The notes beneath the pieces were generated by a model, which did not search any database, was not told where the DNA came from, and was given only the letters and a program-made list of their open reading frames with translations. A stretch of 24,745 nt of DNA from Plakobranchus ocellatus (taxonomy: Eukaryota > Mollusca > Gastropoda > Plakobranchidae), in contig BLXT01006999.1 in NCBI GenBank assembly GCA_019648995.1, forward strand, positions 1,677,829 to 1,702,573, read 5' to 3'. Position 1 is the stretch's first letter. Every line of letters begins with the position of its first letter. Of this stretch, positions 22,401 through 24,745 are shown piece by piece. The position numbers were made by a program, and so were the translations under genes.

Positions 22401-24558
22401 CGCAAAAACTGTCTGGCAATGCTGATGCAGTTGCCAGGGATGATTACATTGCTAGATAGATGTGGGAATAAAAAAGGGGAAAATACAATTTGCTGTGATT
22501 TTCACGTTGCAAAGGAAAAATAACACCTAAATAAGGTAATGAAAACATATGAAAGGTCGAAACTATCATACTGATGTGAGGGTTACACGACATAAAACAA
22601 GAAAAACTGAAGTAGTGGAGATGTTTAACATAAAAATGATGAGGATATCATGGATGGAAGAAAGTCCAAAGAAAGGAGCTAATCTTGAGAAATCACCAAT
22701 ATAAACTATAAGAAGGTAGCAATTACAATTTCTAGGACACATAAGTCGACACAAAGGTTTAGAACATTTAGAAATCACTAGAAAGACAGAAGACAAACGC
22801 AGTGGAGGTAGACAGAGAATACTTTTATTGAAAGACTTTAACCTATGTGCAATAGGTAGCAGCAACAGCCTTATAAAAGCAGGTTGAAGTGGAGGACCAT
22901 GATTGATATCATCTATTTCGTTCAGGGCCCTCAGAGAAAAAGACAGAAGAAAGATAATACAAAAAAAAAAAGGAAAATAGAATTCCCTGTAGTCCTCACA
23001 TTACTAAAAGAGGTGGAGGGTGGAGGAGTTGGGAGCAAAAATATTGGGATGTTTAAATTGCAAGAGTAGAGAGGAAGTAAAAAAAAGGGAAACAGGGGGG
23101 ACAGGGGCAGAGTCAAGGATTTTGTTGCGTCTGACCGCATCATTACTTAAAACTTTCTTATTTGACAAAAGGATGCATAAGTTAAATATGAAAAAAATAG
23201 GGTTATGTGAAGCAAGAGGTCACACATGAGTTTACATTTTTTTTTTCAACCTTGTAATTTTGCCAAGAGTGGCAACTTGCGAATTTAAATTGCATATGTA
23301 ATTATAAGTCATTTTGACATTCCTTTCTGCAGAGTTCTATTTTATTCAAGAAAAAAAAAGGCAGACTTCTGTGCTTCTCAAATGAGAGTGCCAAGGAGGA
23401 AGCAAAAGTCGTTGTACCCTTAAACCGATATTAGGAGACTCTAATTTGCAATCCCAAACTCACAAAGCTGTTTAAAAAAAAAGTTTACATTACAAATACC
23501 TCTCTGCTTGCCACGAGTAAAGGCTCCCTGCAGCAATCCTGAAAAAAGACATTAGAAGATCATTTATCAGTCAGAGCCATGTTTGACTATATGGGTAAAC
23601 TCTGGATTTAGCAGTTGGGCAAACCTCATACTCTTCTCATCCAAAATAATTTTTTAACTTTTTTTTTTTGCTAGCGATTAAAAAAGTCTTTTCCGTCCAT
23701 TTCCTTATTTGACAAGGCAATACTGATTGATTTCGTGGATCTCTTTAGCTCTGGCTTTTAATTAGTTTCATAGCTTATGCTTGGATACACAACTGCACAA
23801 CAATCTGCTTATGACTTAAGAAGATTTGGGAAAGTCAACTAATGGTTTGGTGGACAATTTTAAAAAAAAGTATGCAGTTTAATCAATTAACAATGATATT
23901 GCTAGGATGCACAAAATATAAGTTTGAAGTTTGAAGATATTTTCAATCCTGCGAATGACTGATTAATAATCTGCCTTACTTTAAAGTTGTCACTGAAACA
24001 GCTTTTTTCATCTTACCACTTCAAGATAATATTAAAAACCAAAACAGACCAGAAACAAAGAGATTTATCCCAAAATCAACAATTAATTTTGACAGAGAGG
24101 TTCCATGAGAAATAAAATTAAATTGGGTTTGACAAAAAAAAAAGAATCATTTATCATTATATGAAATTTGTCTATTTTACCCATATCATCCTGGCATACC
24201 TCACCTGGCTACACAATGTAACATATCTGGCAGCATAGGAGTTGCCAGGCCTGGTTCTCTGTGTGTGAAGGCGGCCAGGGCTGTAATGCACAGACCTATG
24301 GTGTCATCATCGTACTGCTCTAGTGCAGCCCCACACTCGCTGCATCTCTCCACCAGCACAGTCTCACTTCCACTGCTTGTTCCACCACTACTGCTGCCAC
24401 CTCCACCAGCTGCGCTGCCTCCACCATTCGCCATGCCTCCCCCTCCGGCTCCACCACCACCAAACCTGCTGCCTGAGGAAGCCTTCTTGCTGGCGCTCGA
24501 GTGATACTGGTAAGGGCTGGAGTGCTTAGCCAAAAGTTCCGCCTTGCGGGACTTGCGC
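5411..24558 (-). CDS. UNC80: UNC80 homologue, C-terminal part (15 exons, 5' end outside window)
   Basis: UNC80 is a very large cytosolic scaffold of helical HEAT/ARM-type repeats. It pairs with UNC79 and holds the NALCN sodium-leak channel complex at the neuronal membrane, setting resting excitability (family knowledge). Fifteen exons join in frame: 24558-24205, 23538-23500, 22451-22336, 21522-21437, 20744-20505, 19393-19283, 17898-17794, 17297-17106, 16352-16177, 15714-15516, 13737-13687, 12785-12645, 7370-7293, 6535-6491, 5590-5411. Together they give 2113 nt: one base finishing an upstream codon, 703 codons and a TAA. Diagnostic stretches are RQFLRCVLHQLAPNGIFP, ILEPFSKILSFAIQN, RYLPWLYHPPSAMQQG and LMEALQECNS, nearly identical to vertebrate UNC80 as I recall it. 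No internal stop or frameshift is seen, so the gene looks intact. UNC79 was considered, but these motifs are UNC80's. Identification is from memory, not from a search. Confidence 0.95.
5591..6050. repeat. 80-bp minisatellite copying the UNC80 exon 15 acceptor
   Basis: Unit starts at about 5585 (authentic copy, overlapping the first exon bases), 5661, 5741, 5821, 5901 and 5981, the last ending near 6050. Copies are over 90% alike by eye. On the minus strand each carries CCAAACTC..CAG|CTGTGATC, a copy of the authentic exon 15 acceptor. The array lies inside the last intron, directly against the exon. Confidence 0.95.
6205..6410. repeat. Diverged 36-bp minisatellite in the last UNC80 intron
   Basis: About six diverged copies of a 36-bp unit with a core like AGCATTTGTCTA. 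Because 36 is a multiple of three, one minus-strand frame stays open and would read repeats of the type DKCYPSTALYSL. It lies between exons 14 and 15 and is probably non-coding. Confidence 0.8.
6491..6535 (-). CDS. UNC80: UNC80 exon 14 of window (45-nt small exon)
   Basis: 45 nt (15 codons, phase 0 to 0) with acceptor TTATTTCAG|CTTT and donor CCCAG|GTAAAA. It encodes LFPMWTSILFAYQSQ, aligning with vertebrate LIPMWLPMIQSNIKH; the LxPMW core is the anchor. Exon 13 + 14 + 15 aligns over this part without gaps. Too short to appear as an ORF. Confidence 0.9.
6634..6769. repeat. 68-bp direct tandem duplication
   Basis: Two adjacent copies beginning AAATATTTTTCAA at about 6634 and 6702. Both contain ATTCTCATTCCTCTT and TATCCTTGGAT. 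It lies in the intron between exons 13 and 14. The remainder of that intron (6770-7292) shows nothing recognisable. Confidence 0.9.
7293..7370 (-). CDS. UNC80: UNC80 exon 13 of window
   Basis: 78 nt (26 codons, phase 0 to 0) with acceptor TGTTCCCAG|CTGG and donor CCAAG|GTCAGA. It encodes LAEMVNLHFLGLMEALQECN then SSVLAK, matching vertebrate VEMVCLHVISLMEALQECNS. It lies after the longest intron of the window (5.3 kb). The acceptor is immediately preceded by a 56-bp tandem repeat. Confidence 0.95.
7371..7585. repeat. 56-bp minisatellite abutting the UNC80 exon 13 acceptor
   Basis: Four copies with the core AACAGAGCAAAACAACAGGC starting at 7376, 7432, 7488 and 7544. The first lies directly against the exon 13 acceptor, so its core is that acceptor's pyrimidine tract on the minus strand. 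The other units have TGTTACTGGCCCAG in place of TGTTCCCAG|CTGG. Confidence 0.95.
7586..8480. other. Intronic DNA without recognisable features
   Basis: Part of the 5.3-kb UNC80 intron between exons 12 and 13. AT-rich, with a short (TA)n run near 8287-8301 and a short (CA)n near 8343-8358. No exon, element or RNA gene recognised. Confidence 0.6.
8490..8590 (+). repeat. (GA)n microsatellite
   Basis: About 100 bp of GA dinucleotides with a few interruptions (GTGAGA, GAAAGA, GACAGA). Purine on the plus strand, so CU in UNC80 pre-mRNA. Confidence 0.97.
8905..10075. repeat. 47-bp minisatellite array, about 24 copies
   Basis: The consensus unit contains GTGTCAGGTGGATATGTTTA, then CTGTACAAAC, then ATCATGATGACAATGTA. 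Unit variants recur: GGTGAGTATG versus GGTGGATATG, and TACAAAC versus TGCAAAC. A shortened unit, where ATCACGATG or ATCATGATG runs straight into TCAGGTGG, appears near 9110, 9520 and 9650. The right end (about 9825-10060) is a distinct 48-bp subfamily with CAATGTGAGTGTCAAGTAG. It lies within the UNC80 intron. Confidence 0.97.
10291..10595 (+). repeat. 300-bp purine-rich GA/GGA tract
   Basis: A pure (GA)n core at about 10293-10333 followed by degenerate G/A sequence with very few pyrimidines until about 10595. In the UNC80 transcript this is a continuous CU tract. The 147-residue Ser/Leu-rich reading frame across it on the minus strand is simple-sequence translation. Confidence 0.95.
10600..11215. 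other. Intronic DNA without recognisable features
   Basis: AT-rich intronic sequence with a short AACAATAACA-type stretch near 10735-10770. No exon or element recognised. Confidence 0.6.
11218..11458. repeat. Diverged ~46-bp minisatellite
   Basis: About five to six copies of a unit with CACAGTGTGATTCTCACAAG, then a CTACAG..CCTGTCAAACTCAC core. Copy lengths vary and one copy is strongly altered (near 11310-11335). It lies in the UNC80 intron. Confidence 0.88.
11868..11913 (+). repeat. Compound (GT)n(GA)n microsatellite
   Basis: A GT run (about 11868-11890) passes directly into a GA run (about 11891-11913). Confidence 0.95.
11914..12644. other. Intronic DNA without recognisable features
   Basis: AT-rich end of the 5.3-kb intron (its donor side on the minus strand). 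Only short A runs and a CAGCAG-type run near 12010-12030 are seen. Confidence 0.6.
12645..12785 (-). CDS. UNC80: UNC80 exon 12 of window
   Basis: 141 nt (47 codons, phase 0 to 0) with acceptor CTTCCTCAG|CTGT and donor AAGAG|GTTAGG. It starts LWTMYSESAAALHSPGSDQH and ends MDFWARVTPGILQLLSHSKE. The vertebrate protein has LWTVYCEQ and FWSRVTPSILQLMAHNK. The acceptor side of the intron carries a 21-bp tandem repeat that multiplies the pyrimidine tract. Confidence 0.95.
12786..12872. repeat. 21-bp minisatellite at the UNC80 exon 12 acceptor
   Basis: About four copies of CAGGGAAGGGACAATAACAA-like units, the first (GAGGAAGGGGCAATACCAA) lying directly at the acceptor. On the minus strand each unit supplies TTGTCCCTTCCCTG, so the pyrimidine tract is present four times. 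The rest of this intron (12873-13686) holds a long GA tract and nothing else recognised. Confidence 0.93.
13408..13475 (+). repeat. (GA)34 microsatellite
   Basis: Uninterrupted GA dinucleotides, followed by further purine-rich sequence to about 13506. It lies in the intron between exons 11 and 12; CU in the transcript. Confidence 0.97.
13687..13737 (-). CDS. UNC80: UNC80 exon 11 of window (51-nt small exon)
   Basis: 51 nt (17 codons, phase 0 to 0) with acceptor CCCCTGCAG|GCCT and donor GTCAG|GTGAGT. It encodes ASVLHMSSLFHAFILCQ, matching vertebrate SVLHMCSLFHAFIFAQ. A symmetric small exon, skippable in frame. Confidence 0.94.
14125..14800. repeat. 40-bp minisatellite interrupted by an assembly gap
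   Basis: Units of GCACTGAATAAATAATGTGT plus CATCATATGCATGTGAAACA recur on both sides of a run of N. A 42-bp variant has ATAGACATGCAAAACAGA. The identical flanking units mean the gap lies inside the array. Confidence 0.95.
14202..14565. other. Assembly gap (364 N)
   Basis: 364 unresolved bases within the 40-bp tandem array. The true array length is unknown. The reading frames that run through it are meaningless. Confidence 0.99.
15065..15110 (+). mobile_element. Possible SINE head fragment
   Basis: CAGGTGGCTCAGTGGTTAGT resembles the A-box end of a tRNA-derived SINE. No B-box is seen after it, so this is at best a truncated copy. Confidence 0.3.
15195..15505. repeat. Three diverged ~110-bp repeats next to the exon 10 donor
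   Basis: Shared blocks are CACTTTCTATGGATCAATT / CACTTTCTTTGAATCAATC, AAGGTAGTTAATCTTG / AAGGTCACTAATCTTG and GGAATGAGAAAAA / AGAATGAGAAAAA. A weaker third copy starts TTAATTGTGGGTATAGC near 15446. The third copy runs to about ten bases before the exon 10 donor. Confidence 0.65.
15516..15714 (-). CDS. UNC80: UNC80 exon 10 of window
   Basis: 199 nt; the acceptor is ATAAACCAG|GCCT, with a weak pyrimidine tract. It starts by completing the split Gly and encodes PKEFLDCIGHIRLMSW, GSLTHTAV, CLPVPLEASCHIADHIMV and GFAEQSKQTS, all with clear vertebrate counterparts. The donor was chosen as CCAGT|GTTAGT because it gives phase 0 into exon 11. The alternative ACCA|GTGTTA would break the frame. With the chosen donor the protein has a two-residue insertion (EQSKQTSASVLHM) relative to the vertebrate sequence I remember. 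Confidence 0.9.
15715..16176. other. Intron between exons 9 and 10; nothing recognisable
   Basis: AT-rich, with A runs near 15918-15928 and 16070-16095. No element or exon is seen apart from the splice signals. Confidence 0.6.
16177..16352 (-). CDS. UNC80: UNC80 exon 9 of window
   Basis: 176 nt with acceptor TATCTCAG|ACCA and donor CAGGG|GTAGGT; phase 0 in, phase 2 out. It encodes TNMKVAGASLNEDTLGSQLK and ends in RYLPWLYHPPSAMQQ with the G codon split across the intron. The last block is essentially identical to vertebrate UNC80 as I recall it and is the strongest single identification in the window. Confidence 0.96.
16820..16895 (-). mobile_element. tRNA-derived SINE head, minus strand
   Basis: On the minus strand GGTAGCTCAGTTAGAATTCT (A-box-like) is followed about 30 bases later by GGGGTTCCATCCC (B-box-like). 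The outer stem does not pair, so this is a SINE head and not a working tRNA gene. It lies in the intron between exons 8 and 9, in the same orientation as UNC80. Confidence 0.6.
17106..17297 (-). CDS. UNC80: UNC80 exon 8 of window
   Basis: 192 nt (64 codons, phase 0 to 0) with acceptor ATCTGTCAG|TTTG and donor TCAAG|GTGATC. It starts FVVLDAGGTL, has a Ser/Thr-rich middle (YSSQSPSMMTTSTSA), and ends in the conserved helix AMRQHLNDCMEFIADLHTIN. The vertebrate counterparts are FICADAG and VLDFMADMHTLTK. The Ser/Thr-rich middle is less conserved and probably a loop. Confidence 0.94.
17690..17775 (-). mobile_element. tRNA-derived SINE head next to the exon 7 donor
   Basis: On the minus strand GTGGTTGAGTGGCTAGGCG (A-box-like, Leu/Ser-type) is followed by GGTTTGAACCTC (B-box-like). 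It starts only about 20 bp past the exon 7 donor. The acceptor stem does not close, so a tRNA gene is unlikely. Confidence 0.6.
17794..17898 (-). CDS. UNC80: UNC80 exon 7 of window
   Basis: 105 nt (35 codons, phase 0 to 0) with acceptor GGAACAG|GAGC and donor CCAG|GTGAGG. It encodes ERDKMLLTRTVIYELVQAIK followed by FKSSIPDENLLLLVQ. The vertebrate protein has ERDKFYLTRSVV and LLLLVQ here. A tRNA-like SINE head lies in the intron only about 20 bp past the donor. Confidence 0.95.
17899..18490. other. Intronic DNA between exon 7 and the minisatellite
   Basis: AT-rich, with an 18-base A run near 18357-18374 (U in the transcript). No exon or element recognised. Confidence 0.6.
18491..19319. repeat. 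Minisatellite copying the UNC80 exon 6 end and donor (17 copies incl. founder)
   Basis: On the plus strand each copy reads AGCTTACCCTAGTCAGAGCT then CTGTTACACAGC: on the minus strand the coding end of exon 6 (..LCNRALTR) plus GG|GTAAGCT. The distal part (about 18550-18720) has 34-bp units. The middle (about 18740-19210) has units of about 57-61 bp with a (CA)n stretch and AAACACTCGAATTA; one middle copy is shortened near 18925. The copy at 19263-19319 is the real exon end. Eight middle copies have TTATCC instead of TTACCC, so their donor GT is AT. Confidence 0.96.
19283..19393 (-). CDS. UNC80: UNC80 exon 6 of window; its 3' end seeds a minisatellite
   Basis: 111 nt (37 codons, phase 0 to 0) with acceptor TCACAG|GCTA and donor CTAGG|GTAAGT. 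It encodes AILEPFSKILSFAIQN, then a short linker, then LLDVCVLCNRALTR. It aligns with vertebrate LLEPFSKLLSFVIQN and ELCGLCYRAFTK. The codons for VCV are themselves a short GT run. The last 24 coding bases plus the donor are the founder of the tandem repeat that fills the next 0.8 kb of intron. Confidence 0.94.
19394..20504. other. Intron between exons 5 and 6; nothing recognisable
   Basis: AT-rich intronic sequence with A and T runs. No exon-like block, repeat array or element that I can support. Confidence 0.6.
20505..20744 (-). CDS. UNC80: UNC80 exon 5 of window
   Basis: 240 nt (80 codons, phase 0 to 0) with acceptor TGTCCAG|GGCC and donor TTAGG|GTAAGG. It starts GLNERKNLPQDTIMLLLN and continues through a helical-repeat stretch with LPTWTAILTHFDTFLRRLPS and FKIMITLLKVHVIG. 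The vertebrate counterpart has GLNNKKNLP and RIMICLLK at matching positions. A symmetric exon. Confidence 0.95.
20745..21436. other. Intron between exons 4 and 5, with a small duplication
   Basis: AT-rich. A diverged direct duplication of about 32 bp lies at 21107-21168 (TTTTATCTATTGATATAAAA and TTTTATCTGTTGCTATAAAA, each followed by AATAATGT). Nothing else recognised. Confidence 0.6.
21437..21522 (-). CDS. UNC80: UNC80 exon 4 of window
   Basis: 86 nt with acceptor GATTAG|ATCC and donor GGAG|GTGAGT; phase 1 in, phase 0 out. It encodes DPHFWKTMASALVDFNDL, then PAHAPLQFLLE. It aligns with the vertebrate segment containing LASSLMDFNELSS and LLEG. The spacing relative to exons 3 and 5 is exactly as expected. 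Confidence 0.93.
21523..22335. other. Intron between exons 3 and 4; low-complexity only
   Basis: AT-rich, with a (TA)n run at about 21784-21800 and a 14-base C run near 22062-22075. Short ORFs here do not resemble anything known to me. Confidence 0.6.
22336..22451 (-). CDS. UNC80: UNC80 exon 3 of window
   Basis: 116 nt with acceptor TATCTAG|CAAT and donor GAAG|GTATGT; phase 2 in, phase 1 out. It encodes NVIIPGNCISIARQFLRC followed by VLHQLAPNGIFPMVFQSN. This is one of the best conserved UNC80 blocks: the vertebrate protein has QFLRC and HQLAPNGIFP at the same place (from memory). No stop or frameshift is seen. Confidence 0.95.
22600..22945 (+). mobile_element. Degenerate LINE fragment: reverse transcriptase C-terminal end
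   Basis: Plus-strand translation around 22610-22860 reads MMRISWMEES, a stop, then QLQFLGHISRHKGLEHLEIT, then SGGRQRILLL. In another frame from about 22883 it reads KWRTMIDII. This order (R-ISW-E, QL-FLGHI-R--GLE, RSRGRQR-like, KWRTMI) is typical of the C-terminal end of the endonuclease-reverse transcriptase polyprotein of many animal non-LTR retrotransposons (from memory). At least three in-frame stops and one frameshift make it a dead 5'-truncated copy. It is antisense to UNC80, within the intron between exons 2 and 3. The clade is not assigned. Confidence 0.75.
22946..23499. other. Intronic DNA, purine-rich then AT-rich
   Basis: A purine-rich, A/G-dominated stretch (about 22946-23105) follows the LINE remnant. 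The rest is AT-rich. No exon is seen. Confidence 0.55.
23500..23538 (-). CDS. UNC80: UNC80 exon 2 of window (39-nt small exon)
   Basis: 39 nt with acceptor TTTTTTCAG|GATT and donor AGAG|GTATTT. It enters and leaves in phase 2, so it could be skipped without a frameshift. With the split codons it reads RIAAGSLYSWQAES, matching the vertebrate stretch around LASSTTFSNQAES (from memory). It is too short to be found by ORF length and was placed by phase and homology. Confidence 0.9.
23539..24204. other. Intron between exons 1 and 2; nothing recognisable
   Basis: AT-rich with short A and T runs; no element or exon recognised. Confidence 0.6.
24205..24558 (-). CDS. UNC80: UNC80 exon 1 of window (Gly/Ser linker and CSECG motif)
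   Basis: 354 nt. The acceptor is TTATCAG|GCGC and the donor CCAG|GTGAGG; the exon starts with one base completing an upstream codon and ends in phase 2. It encodes RKSRKAELLAKHSSPYQY, then a Gly/Ser-rich low-complexity linker (local residues 27-64, DNA 24366-24479). After that come CSECGAALEQYDDDTIGL and a helical stretch ending DMLHCVA. The second half matches the vertebrate UNC80 block that starts with CSECG. The linker is GC-rich and may vary in length between species. The exon that should precede this one is not visible in the last 187 bases. Confidence 0.92.
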
Positions 24559-24636
24559 CTGATAATCAGAGGGAAAAGAAATTGTATTTATCCAATCACT
24601 TGCAGAAGGAAAACAAAGAGCTAACAGTGAAACACT

Positions 24637-24745
24637 CAATTGCTCTTGCTTATTTTCACGCTATGACACCCTATTCTATTTACTGCAAAATTTATGGTGT
24701 AGATCTAGTAAAAAACTAGAGTCTTAATTGCTCTTGCTGATTTTC
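24637..24745. repeat. Possible ~89-bp tandem repeat cut by the window edge
   Basis: CAATTGCTCTTGCTTATTTTC at about 24638 recurs as TAATTGCTCTTGCTGATTTTC at the very end (about 24725-24745). This suggests the start of a tandem array in the intron upstream of exon 1, continuing outside the window. Confidence 0.5.

Noticed and set aside
22884..23069. 61-codon Lys/Arg-rich frame starting MKWRTMID
   Set aside because: The start is the tail of a dead LINE reading frame and the rest is purine-rich low complexity.
24265..24504. Plus-strand Pro/Leu-rich frame
   Set aside because: Antisense of the Gly/Ser-rich linker of UNC80 exon 1.

Overview
Eukaryotic (metazoan) genomic DNA. The window is AT-rich and intron-rich, full of microsatellites and minisatellites, with several tRNA-derived SINEs and one LINE remnant. 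The repeat style would fit a mollusc or another lophotrochozoan, but this is an impression and not a test; no species is called.

One gene can be read, on the minus strand: the 3' end of UNC80, the very large HEAT/ARM-type scaffold of the NALCN sodium-leak channel complex. I joined 15 coding exons by hand (24558 down to 5411). Every junction has an AG acceptor and a GT donor, the phases match at all 14 introns, and the chain gives 703 uninterrupted residues plus a stop. It aligns almost without gaps with the C-terminal part of vertebrate UNC80 as I remember it. The N-terminal majority of the protein lies beyond the right edge. A probable polyadenylation signal lies about 225 bp after the stop.

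Layout, left to right. 1-590: TAC/CTG trinucleotide repeat. 590-5180: AT-rich DNA downstream of UNC80 without a recognisable gene, holding two SINEs (886-1008 and 4075-4348, both with likely target-site duplications). 5182-7370: UNC80 3' end and exons 15-13. 7371-12644: a 5.3 kb intron made largely of tandem repeats, including about 24 copies of a 47-bp unit and long GA tracts. 12645-17898: exons 12-7. 17899-19282: an intron holding a remarkable minisatellite. 19283-24558: exons 6-1, with a degenerate LINE 3' end near 22.6-22.95 kb.

The most interesting signal is not a new gene system. Several minisatellites begin exactly at UNC80 splice sites and copy those sites: the exon 6 donor (about 16 extra copies), the exon 15 acceptor (5 extra copies), and the acceptor-side tracts of exons 13 and 12. 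A weaker three-copy repeat abuts the exon 10 donor. The copies are potential decoy splice sites, and some would change the C-terminus of UNC80 if used. There is no operon, CRISPR array, complete transposon or RNA gene that I can support.
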